Source of the DNA: Chthoniobacterales bacterium
GTDB lineage: Bacteria; Verrucomicrobiota; Verrucomicrobiia; Chthoniobacterales; UBA10450
NCBI GenBank assembly: GCA_003244145.1
Contig: QHBM01000109.1
Coordinates: 1 to 63,678 of the forward strand
DNA length: 63,678 nt
Direction of reading: 5' to 3'
Positions 18,486-26,085 of the stretch are shown one piece after another. The translations under genes were made by a program, and so were the position numbers. The notes beneath the pieces are model-generated. The model was not told the DNA's origin, ran no database searches, and saw nothing but the letters and a program-made list of their open reading frames with translations. Within the stretch, counting starts at the first letter, position 1. Each line of letters opens with the position of its first letter.

Positions 18486-18536
18486 GTTATTTGAGACCGT
18501 CGATGCCAGGATGATTCAGCCCAGTAGTTGCCACAT

Positions 18537-20216
18537 ATGAAAATAACATTAATGCCAAGCCTGCCATTGAAGGTAACGTCGCGCATTCTACTCGCGGTGT
18601 GTGTCGCTGCACTCCTGACTGTTACCGCATCGGTTGTCCAAGCGCAGACCGGCCCCACAGGTCCGACCGGCTCTACCGGTCCGACTGGTGAAATCGGAAG
18701 CAAAGGCCCGAAAGGTGACCCGGGCCGGGTTGGGGCTACCGGCCCGCAAGGGATCAAAGGCGACACAGGTGTCGCAGGCGCTAACGGCGCGACCGGTGCC
18801 ACCGGGCCTCAGGGAGCTACTGGTCCTCAAGGAATCAAGGGTGATCAGGGTATCGCTGGAACGAGCGGAACCAATGGAACGACTGGGCCGACTGGTGCCA
18901 CTGGTACCGCGGGAACCAATGGAACTAATGGAGCAACCGGTGCGACCGGTAATCAAGGTATTGCAGGTGCGACTGGACCAACTGGCACTGCGGGAACTAA
19001 CGGTGCGACCGGAGCGACGGGCACGACTGGTACTGCGGGAACCAATGGAGCGACCGGCGCGACTGGCCCACAAGGAACTGCTGGAACCAATGGCACGAAT
19101 GGCGTTGACGGTGCGACTGGACCAACTGGCACTGCGGGAACTAACGGAGCGACAGGCGCAACGGGAGCGCCCGGTGCTGATGGTTCACTCAATGCCTGGT
19201 CTCTCACTGGAAACGCTGGCACTGTAGACGGCACAAACTTTATTGGCACCACTGATAACGTTCCTTTTAATATCAGAGTAAATAATGAGAAATCCGGACG
19301 AATAGAATCTGACGCTGCAACTGCAAATACATTTTTTGGTTATCAGGCGGGAAATTCAAACACCACCGGCTTCAACAACACGGCCCATGGTTTTGGAGCG
19401 CTCTTTAACACGAGCTCCGGCGACAGCAACACGGGCAACGGCTATTTTGCGCTCTATCGCAACCAGACGGGCGCCAGCAACACGGCCAACGGGAATTTTG
19501 CGCTCTTTAACAACAATGGCAGCGCCAACACGGCCACCGGTGTTAATGCGCTTGGTAGCAACACAAGTGGGGGCTTCAACACGGCTTATGGTATAGGCGC
19601 GCTCGGTAGCAACACAAGCGGCTACAGTAATATCGCATTAGGCCCACAGGCCGGTCGGTTCCTGGACACTGGCAATTTCAATATCGACATCGGCAACAAC
19701 GGTGTTAGTGGCGAGTCCAACACCATTCGCATCGGCACGGACGGAACTTCCCTCGAGGCGGCCCAGACCGCAACTTTTATCGCCGGCATCAAAGACTTCA
19801 ACGCCGGAGCGGTCGCGGGCAGCGTTCCCGTTTACATTGTGAAGAGCACCGGCCAACTAGGATTTGGACCTCCGTTCGTCTCAAACGCTCTAAACAGTCC
19901 ATTATCGCCGAGCACACCGGCATCGGGGCGTGATAAGGGGGAGAGGACTCGCTACGCGGCCGAGAATGCGAAGCTGCGTGGTGACTTCTTGAAACAGCAC
20001 CGCGACCTCGAAAAACAACAAGCTAGCATTGTCCAATTAAAGTCTACCGTCGCGAAACAGGAATTGACCATAGCACAACAGCAGAAGACGATGGAGCTTC
20101 TAACCGCAAGCTTGAAGGAGCAGGCGTCACAAATCCAAAGGGTGAGTGATCGCGTGGAGATGAGCAAACCCGGACCGCTAACCGTCGATAATCAGCAGGA
20201 ACGGAGCAACCCCTGA
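18537..20216 (+). CDS. Secreted collagen-like protein 2 with YadA-like head and coiled coil
   Basis: 559 residues from the ATG at 18537, which aligns with the start of the neighbouring paralogues. Architecture: signal peptide (to about 38), collagen-like Gly-X-Y repeats (38-216), a region (about 260-390) of repeats like [10 protein letters not shown] and GSNTSGG that match trimeric autotransporter/tail-fibre head repeats, then a C-terminal coiled coil (about 480-545, [12 protein letters not shown] onward). Tail-fibre proteins of this form often end in an S74 peptidase chaperone; none is seen, and the protein ends shortly after the coiled coil. Three trimer-forming folds stacked in one chain suggest a long fibrous surface trimer. 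Confidence 0.82.
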   Translation: MKITLMPSLPLKVTSRILLAVCVAALLTVTASVVQAQTGPTGPTGSTGPTGEIGSKGPKGDPGRVGATGPQGIKGDTGVAGANGATGATGPQGATGPQGIKGDQGIAGTSGTNGTTGPTGATGTAGTNGTNGATGATGNQGIAGATGPTGTAGTNGATGATGTTGTAGTNGATGATGPQGTAGTNGTNGVDGATGPTGTAGTNGATGATGAPGADGSLNAWSLTGNAGTVDGTNFIGTTDNVPFNIRVNNEKSGRIESDAATANTFFGYQAGNSNTTGFNNTAHGFGALFNTSSGDSNTGNGYFALYRNQTGASNTANGNFALFNNNGSANTATGVNALGSNTSGGFNTAYGIGALGSNTSGYSNIALGPQAGRFLDTGNFNIDIGNNGVSGESNTIRIGTDGTSLEAAQTATFIAGIKDFNAGAVAGSVPVYIVKSTGQLGFGPPFVSNALNSPLSPSTPASGRDKGERTRYAAENAKLRGDFLKQHRDLEKQQASIVQLKSTVAKQELTIAQQQKTMELLTASLKEQASQIQRVSDRVEMSKPGPLTVDNQQERSNP

Positions 20217-20279
20217 CAAGGGGCGGCATCGTCAACAAATGAAAGAACCGACCATCACAAGGTCGGCTACGAGCCGCAC

Positions 20280-21362
20280 ATGAAACTAACATCGAAACCA
20301 AACCTGGCATTTAAGCCGAAGTGGCGTGCAACCTTTCTCGCGCTAGGTGTCGCTACACTCCTGACTGCCACCGCGTCGGTGGTCCAAGCGCAGACCGGCC
20401 CCACAGGTCCGACCGGCCCTACCGGCCCGACAGGTGAAATTGGAACCAAAGGCCCGAAAGGCGATCCGGGCCGGACTGGAGCTACTGGCCCGCAGGGGAT
20501 CAAAGGCGACACAGGTGTCGCTGGCGCGAACGGCGCGACCGGTGCCACCGGGTTTCAGGGAGCTACTGGTCCTCAAGGAATCAAGGGTGATCAGGGTATC
20601 GCTGGAACCAACGGAACCAATGGCGCGACTGGCTCGCAGGGAACTGCTGGAACTAATGGAGCGACCGGGCCCACTGGGACCGCGGGAACAAACGGAACCA
20701 ATGGTGCAACCGGTAATCAAGGTATTGCAGGTGCGACTGGACCAACTGGCGCTGCGGGAACTAACGGAGCGACGGGCGCCACCGGCACTGCGGGGACTAA
20801 CGGAACTAATGGAGCAACCGGTGCGACCGGTAATCAAGGTGTTGCAGGAGCGACCGGAGCGACGGGTGTTGGTACTACAGGTGCGACCGGAGCAACGGGT
20901 GCAACCGGAGCGACCGGCATAAGTGCAATTACCGGCGCAGCGGAATTCATAAGAACAGTGCAGACACCAAATGATTCGGTGCCCCCGGGGACCGCTTTCA
21001 CAGTCGATACACAGGTCTTCAACAATATTCCCACGGAAATTGTCGCGTCAGCCGGAGCTGGCGGAACCGTCTTCACGCTCGCGCAAGGCGTCTACGTCAT
21101 TGATTACGAAATGAGTTTGGGGTCAGCCGGTTCCATCGGCATTTACAGCGGACCTGGTGCTGGCACTCTGGTTTTGGATACAAATACGATTTCAGGATCT
21201 GCGACCTCCACAACCTGGATCCATGGCCGAGCCATTATCGCAGTGGGAAGCACGCCGCAGGTCTTTGCAATTAGTCCTGTGGTCGGCACTGCCTTCGTTG
21301 CCCCTGCTGGGACTGCTGTCGGTTTCTACATGATCAGACTCACCATTCTGAAGATCTCGTAA
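20280..21362 (+). CDS. Secreted collagen-like protein 3, BclA/C1q-like head
   Basis: 360 residues: signal peptide (to about 38, VVQAQ), collagen-like triplets (39-218), and a compact C-terminal head (about 222-360) rich in beta strands. The pattern ([19 protein letters not shown], then GRAIIAVGS and a final [14 protein letters not shown]) resembles the TNF/C1q-like trimerisation domain of BclA-type spore proteins. The stem is very similar to collagen-like protein 2, including [19 protein letters not shown]7-GGTCGG hairpin lies between the two genes at 20248-20266. A terminator-like hairpin follows at 21496. Confidence 0.83.
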   Translation: MKLTSKPNLAFKPKWRATFLALGVATLLTATASVVQAQTGPTGPTGPTGPTGEIGTKGPKGDPGRTGATGPQGIKGDTGVAGANGATGATGFQGATGPQGIKGDQGIAGTNGTNGATGSQGTAGTNGATGPTGTAGTNGTNGATGNQGIAGATGPTGAAGTNGATGATGTAGTNGTNGATGATGNQGVAGATGATGVGTTGATGATGATGATGISAITGAAEFIRTVQTPNDSVPPGTAFTVDTQVFNNIPTEIVASAGAGGTVFTLAQGVYVIDYEMSLGSAGSIGIYSGPGAGTLVLDTNTISGSATSTTWIHGRAIIAVGSTPQVFAISPVVGTAFVAPAGTAVGFYMIRLTILKIS

Positions 21363-21495
21363 GTCACTCGTTTTCTTCGATCAGATTTCTGGGAACGGCG
21401 GGCCAGCCGAAGCGCAAAAAGACTGCCATGCGAATGACGGCACGGTGAGCAAACTCTAACCCCGCTCTCTTCGCTTAATCATACGACGCCTTCGC

Positions 21496-21536
21496 AATCC
21501 GCCCGCCGGCGAAGATCGGCAGGCGGATTTGTTTTT
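21496..21536 (+). terminator. Intrinsic terminator downstream of collagen-like cluster
   Basis: AATCCGCC-C-GCC pairs with GGC-A-GGCGGATT around a short loop (21496-21529, one internal mismatch) and is followed by TTTGTTTTT. It lies 134 bp after the stop of the third collagen-like gene. Confidence 0.65.
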
Positions 21537-21643
21537 CATCATGCGCGATTGAAGGCAGACTGCAGGTCTTACTGCGGATGACGCGGACGAAGTCAGAGGT
21601 CAGACATCAGGAGACAGAAAGCGATTACCCGGCATCCAACTAT

Positions 21644-21733
21644 AACCACGAATTAAGCGGATGACACGGATCAGAAGCCGAGATTCCGGAGTAGAGATGT
21701 TTTTCTTATCTGCGAAATCCGCGTAATCCGCGG
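21644..21733. repeat. Interspersed palindromic repeat, family A, copy 2
   Basis: The right arm ATCCGCGTAATCCGCGG is at 21717-21733, identical to copy 1, with the same CTTATCTGCGAA in front of it. The left arm (CCACGAATTAAGCGGATG) is diverged. It lies between the terminator at 21496 and the antitoxin-like gene at 21825. Confidence 0.7.
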
Positions 21734-21824
21734 TCAAAGCTCAGGAATCGGTCTCGAGTTTCTGGAGTGTATCCGCCCCGCGAATGGTCTTTCTTACTTT
21801 CGTGGTTGATGTAGGGTGCGGCAC

Positions 21825-22019
21825 ATGAGTACGGTGACTGAGATTCGAGAAGCGATCCGCAAACTGCAGCCACAGGACGCGTGGAGATTGGCGGAGGAGC
21901 TGCGCGAGCACCTCGACGCGCTCTGGGACAAACAGTTCGAAGAAGACGTCAAGACCGGGCGCCTGGATCCATTGATCGCACGAGCTCGCGAGGAACACGC
22001 CGGCGCGAAGACTCCTTGA
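21825..22019 (+). CDS. Orphan antitoxin-like small protein 1
   Basis: 64 residues starting MSTVTEIREAI, an acidic helical protein with the layout of addiction-module antitoxins that accompany RelE/ParE-type toxins in many environmental bacteria (N-terminal helix, LAEELREHLDALWDKQFEED, then GRLDPLI). No toxin-sized ORF follows; the next gene is a second protein with the same N-terminus. The antitoxin role is inferred from family resemblance and is unproven without a partner. Confidence 0.6.
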   Translation: MSTVTEIREAIRKLQPQDAWRLAEELREHLDALWDKQFEEDVKTGRLDPLIARAREEHAGAKTP

Positions 22020-22062
22020 CTTGGGATTAGCTGATGGGAAGAAATTAGGCTAAGCTGCCAAC

Positions 22063-22251
22063 GTGAGCACCGTTACGGAGATCCAGGCCGCGATTCCAAA
22101 TTTGTCGCGCGAGGAAATCGAGCAAATCCGTGGATGGATTGATGACTACCTTGAGGACCGGCTTGAATTGACCGATGAGGTCAGGGCCAAGCTCGACCAA
22201 TCCCGGCGTGAAATTGCGGCCGGGCAGTATAAAACGCGGCAGCCGAGCTAG
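22063..22251 (+). CDS. Orphan antitoxin-like small protein 2
   Basis: 62 residues from a GTG start, MSTVTEIQAAI, sharing its first residues with the gene 44 bp upstream but diverging afterwards (SREEIEQIRGWIDDYLEDRLELTD). The C-terminus SRREIAAGQYKTRQPS is a typical antitoxin tail. A toxin would be expected directly downstream; instead, repeat family A copy 3 starts 31 bp after the stop, so the toxin may have been lost there. Confidence 0.6.
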   Translation: MSTVTEIQAAIPNLSREEIEQIRGWIDDYLEDRLELTDEVRAKLDQSRREIAAGQYKTRQPS

Positions 22252-22281
22252 ATTAGAAGGGAAAAAGCGAAGAAGCCATAA

Positions 22282-22350
22282 CCGCGGATCAGAAACCGAG
22301 ATCCGGATTGGAGGTTCTCTTCTTATCTGCGAAATCCGCGTAATCCGCGG
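22282..22350. repeat. Interspersed palindromic repeat, family A, copy 3
   Basis: The right arm ATCCGCGTAATCCGCGG at 22334-22350 is identical to copies 1 and 2, and the centre (CTTATCTGCGAA) is conserved. The left arm is shortened to CCGCGGAT (22282-22289). It sits between the orphan antitoxin gene and the GT-C/TPR gene at 22404. Confidence 0.75.
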
Positions 22351-22403
22351 TGAATTCTGATGCGGCACTTCTCACGAGCGTGCCTATTAGATAGAATGGT
22401 TCG

Positions 22404-24338
22404 ATGTTTGAACGCGTGATCGCTGCACTGCGCAACAAGCGCCTGGCCGGGCTGGGCAGCTTGCTTTTGCTACTGGCCCTCCTCGCCACCTACGCGAACC
22501 ATTTCCAGAACAGCTTTCACTTCGACGACGCCCACACGATCGTAAACAACTCGGCCATCCGTGAGCTGCGGAACATTCCGCTGTTCTTCCGCGACGCGAC
22601 GACCTTCAGTTCGCTGCCGAGTAATCAGTCGTATCGACCGCTCGTCTCGACGTTGCTCGCGATCGACTATCGGCTAGGTGGCGGACTTTATCCGTTCTCG
22701 TTTCATCTCTCGATCTTCGCGTTCTTCCTCACGCTTACGCTGCTGCTCGCGTTTGTCGTTTATCGCCTGCTCGATCATGGCGCGAGTTCGACGCGCAACG
22801 GCTGGATCGGGATCGCCGCCGCGGCGTGGTACGGGCTTCACCCGGCGAACGCGGATACGGTCAACTACATCATCGCGTCCTCGGAAGTGATCTCGACGCT
22901 TGGCGTGATCGCGTCGTTCGCGCTCTACTTCGCCTTCCCGGGTTTGCGGCGCTATTGCATCTACGTTCTTCCGGCAGCGATGACGATCATGGCCAAACCA
23001 CCTGCCGCGGTCTTCGCTGTGCTGTTCGCGATCTATCGTTTGCTCTTCCCGCCTGAGGTAGGACACACGACAGGAAGGGCACGGCGGCTAATCGGTTATC
23101 TGCAGGATATCGCACCCGGCTTTGTCATCTGCGCGGCAATGCTGCTCTTCGTGCAGCAGATGACGCCGCACACCTGGGTTGCGGGCGCTGCCAATGCGCA
23201 CAATTACCTGATCACGCAGCCTTACGTGGTGTTGCTCTACGTGAAGACCTTCTTCTGGCCGAACGGTCTTTCCGCCGACTACGACCTTAATCCGTTCTCA
23301 ACTACCGGCGATCCCCGCTTCTGGGCGGGTTTCGCGTTCATCATTCTTTTCATCACGATCTCGATCGCTGCTGCCGTGTTCAAGAAGACGCGCGTGATCG
23401 GTTTCGGCTTGCTCTGGTTTTTGATCACGCTTCTATCCACCTCTTTGCTGCCGCTCGCCGAGGTGATGAACGATCACCGTACGTTCCTCCCCTACGTGGG
23501 GCTTGTCATTGCCGCGGCCGGAGCGGTTGCGCTCGTGTTGAATAGCCTGGTCTTCGGGAAACGATCCGTGAAAATCGCGCTCGCTTGCGCGGCCGGATTA
23601 TTCTTGTACGCCAACGGCTATGCGACGTTTCAACGGAACAAAGTCTGGCAAACCGAGGAAACACTTTGGCGGGACGTCACGCTCAAGAGTCCGCGCAACG
23701 GACGCGGGTTGATGAACTATGGCAACACCCTGATGGCACGAGGCGATTACGAGGGTGCGCTCGATTGTTTCCATCGCGCCCTTGTCTTCAACCCTCAGTA
23801 TTCGGTGCTGTTCATCAACCTCGCCATCGCGGAGGACGCCACCAAACAAAGCGCGGCCGCGGAGCAACATTTCAAGGAGGCGCTGCGACTCACGCCGGCC
23901 TCGCCCGACAGTTACACTTACTATGCGCGCTACTTGCTCTTGCATTCGCGCGCCGAGGAGGCACGCGCTTTCCTGCAGAGCGCTCTGGAGCTGAGCCCGA
24001 CAGATCTCTTCGCCCGCGACCTTCTGACGAAAGCCGAAGGTCAAGCCGTCAATCAACCGGCAAAGCGGACCCCGGAGTCTTACCTTGACCTCAGCCTCCA
24101 GCTGTATCGCGAAGAGCGTTACGTCGAGTCAATCGTTGCGAGCCGGCTCGCGCTCGATCTTCGGCCCGCCTACGCGGAAGCTTGGAATAACATCGGCGCG
24201 GCCTATAACAATCTAGGTCGCTACGAGGAAGCTGCGGCCGCATGCGAGCAGGCCTTGCGGTATAAACCGGATTTCGAATTGGCGCGGAACAATCTCAGCT
24301 TCGCCAGACAAAAAATGGCTGCCACGCCGCCAAAGTAG
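22404..24338 (+). CDS. TMTC/PMT-like GT-C membrane protein with C-terminal TPRs
   Basis: 644 residues. The N-terminal ~420 residues carry about ten hydrophobic helices with an acidic FHFDDAHTIVNNSAIR loop after the first helix, the position of the catalytic Asp pair in PMT/TMTC O-mannosyltransferases. Residues ~435-640 contain tetratricopeptide repeats (GDYEGALDCFHRALVFNP; YAEAWNNIGAAYNNLGRYEE). It is probably a polyprenol-phosphate-sugar dependent protein glycosyltransferase acting on the periplasmic side; donor and acceptor are unknown. It is 7 bp from the next gene, which shares its last ~85 residues. Confidence 0.8.
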   Translation: MFERVIAALRNKRLAGLGSLLLLLALLATYANHFQNSFHFDDAHTIVNNSAIRELRNIPLFFRDATTFSSLPSNQSYRPLVSTLLAIDYRLGGGLYPFSFHLSIFAFFLTLTLLLAFVVYRLLDHGASSTRNGWIGIAAAAWYGLHPANADTVNYIIASSEVISTLGVIASFALYFAFPGLRRYCIYVLPAAMTIMAKPPAAVFAVLFAIYRLLFPPEVGHTTGRARRLIGYLQDIAPGFVICAAMLLFVQQMTPHTWVAGAANAHNYLITQPYVVLLYVKTFFWPNGLSADYDLNPFSTTGDPRFWAGFAFIILFITISIAAAVFKKTRVIGFGLLWFLITLLSTSLLPLAEVMNDHRTFLPYVGLVIAAAGAVALVLNSLVFGKRSVKIALACAAGLFLYANGYATFQRNKVWQTEETLWRDVTLKSPRNGRGLMNYGNTLMARGDYEGALDCFHRALVFNPQYSVLFINLAIAEDATKQSAAAEQHFKEALRLTPASPDSYTYYARYLLLHSRAEEARAFLQSALELSPTDLFARDLLTKAEGQAVNQPAKRTPESYLDLSLQLYREERYVESIVASRLALDLRPAYAEAWNNIGAAYNNLGRYEEAAAACEQALRYKPDFELARNNLSFARQKMAATPPK

Positions 24339-24345
24339 CTCAGAG

Positions 24346-25998
24346 ATGATCGATTCAATATCTGTTTCTGCCGCTGGCCCGCGGATCAGTCGCCCGACTC
24401 TGGTCACCGTCGTGTGGCTGTGCCTCTTTGCCCTTGTATCCATTGGGGCAATTGCCCTTCGTCTGGGCAATCGCGAGGTGGCATGGCGCACTCCTGACGA
24501 GAGAGTTTACATGGATTATGCGAAGCAGGTCGCCCGCTCCGGAATCCAAGGAGTCCGTGCCCTTGTGGAAAGTTACAACAAGGACAAACAGCAGTGGATT
24601 TATCCGCCGCCTGTCCGCGTCGGTCACATTTACCTTGTGGCTGGGGTGATGAAGCTATCAGGAGCGTCTGCTGAGCAAGCTGCCGTCTCGGTCTCGTCTA
24701 CGTTCAGTATTCTGGGATTCGTCGTCGTGGCCTTGCTCGGATTGCGATTCTTTAACCGCTGGGCGGTGTTGATCGGGTTGGCTTTGCTGAGTGTTAGTCC
24801 CATCGATTTGGCGATCGCTCGAAGGGCCTGGCAGGATTCCGTGTGGGGCTGCATCGGCCTATTTCTCTTTTATCTGTGCATGGAGGCATCGGTTAGCTCA
24901 CGCCCCAAGTTCTGGAGAATTTGCTTCTGGGTCGTCGCTGCTTACTTCCTCGTTATTAAAGAGTCTGCACTCGTGGTGTATGGGTTGTGCACGCTCTGGC
25001 TTGTCGGAAGCGCATGGTTGCAGGAGCGCTCCCTCCAGAAGGGTTTTCGCATCGCGATCATGAGCGCCTTGGTGGCGGCAGCAAGCTTTGCCGCATTAGC
25101 TTGGTGCTCGGGAGGAGCGGGTCCGCTAGTCGAAACCATCCGGCACACCGTGGAGGCGCGGGAGTGGAATCAATATGGCCACCAATATCAACGTGGGCCC
25201 TGGCACTCGTTCCTCACCGGGTTCTGGGTGATGAGTCCGATCACCGCGCTCCTTGCTATCGTTGGCATCGCCACGATGACTGGCCCTCGAAATTCAAGGC
25301 TTGGTCTTCTCACTCTCGATCCGCGGCAAAGACAGATCGGCTGGGCGATGGTTTATCTGATTTCCACATTAGTTTTCGCGCTGACGGTCGCGGCAGACCT
25401 CAAAAATTTGAGGTACGTGACGATCCTGTTAGGGCCATGTTGTCTCCTGAGCGGGTTAGGAATGGTTCATCTGCTCGTACTGGCAAAGTCTAACTTAACC
25501 ATCTCGGGATACCGCTCCACAGTTTGCGCTGCTGTGCTCATCCTGGGTCTGACCTGCCTGACGGACTATCGAAGATTCGAGCGTGTTTTTGTGCGGTATG
25601 CGCTCGACGATCTCGCGATCGTTCGGGTGATCAACTACGCGCTTGCCGCAGGCAGTAACGCCGACAAGGCCCCGTTAGAAGTCATGGCCTCCTCGGAAAT
25701 TTCCGCCGCCGGCCCTCCCGTTTCGAGGCTGCCCGGAACTCCGGAGTCTTATCTCGCCCTTAGCCTCCAGTTCTATCGCGAGGGGCGCTACTTTGAGTCA
25801 GTCGTCGCCAGCCGGCTCGCGCTCGACCTTCGACCTGGCTACGCGGAGGCATGGAACAACATCGGCGCCGCTTACAATCAGCTCGGGCGCTACGACGAAG
25901 CCGCAGCCGCTTGTGAGCAAGCCCTGCGTTACAAGCCTGACTTCGACCTGGCGCGGAACAATCTCGAATACGCCCGAATGAAACGGTTGGGGCACTAA
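24346..25998 (+). CDS. ArnT/PMT-like GT-C membrane protein with C-terminal TPRs
   Basis: 550 residues. The membrane part (to about 440) starts with a helix and a TPDERVYMDYAKQVARSG loop carrying the acidic pair expected of GT-C glycosyltransferases. The last ~85 residues (PESYLALSLQFYREGRYFES onward) are TPRs nearly identical to the tail of the upstream neighbour, while the membrane parts differ. The pair are therefore partial paralogues or have exchanged the 3' module. Function as a periplasmic-facing sugar transferase is inferred. Confidence 0.77.
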   Translation: MIDSISVSAAGPRISRPTLVTVVWLCLFALVSIGAIALRLGNREVAWRTPDERVYMDYAKQVARSGIQGVRALVESYNKDKQQWIYPPPVRVGHIYLVAGVMKLSGASAEQAAVSVSSTFSILGFVVVALLGLRFFNRWAVLIGLALLSVSPIDLAIARRAWQDSVWGCIGLFLFYLCMEASVSSRPKFWRICFWVVAAYFLVIKESALVVYGLCTLWLVGSAWLQERSLQKGFRIAIMSALVAAASFAALAWCSGGAGPLVETIRHTVEAREWNQYGHQYQRGPWHSFLTGFWVMSPITALLAIVGIATMTGPRNSRLGLLTLDPRQRQIGWAMVYLISTLVFALTVAADLKNLRYVTILLGPCCLLSGLGMVHLLVLAKSNLTISGYRSTVCAAVLILGLTCLTDYRRFERVFVRYALDDLAIVRVINYALAAGSNADKAPLEVMASSEISAAGPPVSRLPGTPESYLALSLQFYREGRYFESVVASRLALDLRPGYAEAWNNIGAAYNQLGRYDEAAAACEQALRYKPDFDLARNNLEYARMKRLGH

Positions 25999-26085
25999 CG
26001 GGCTCACTTAAAGCTCGCACTCGGCAGCCGTAACTGATTTTGTTCTCGTGTGACGAAACTCCAGCGCGCCCTGCGATAACCATTG

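Noticed and set aside
18588..19073. Ser/Arg- and Pro-rich ORFs opposite or out of frame with collagen-like genes
   Set aside because: They are translations of Gly-X-Y repeat DNA in other frames.
17520..20935. Short regularly repeating DNA resembling a repeat array
   Set aside because: The periodicity is 9 bp in coding frame (Gly-X-Y codons), with no spacers of uniform length and no cas genes; not a CRISPR.
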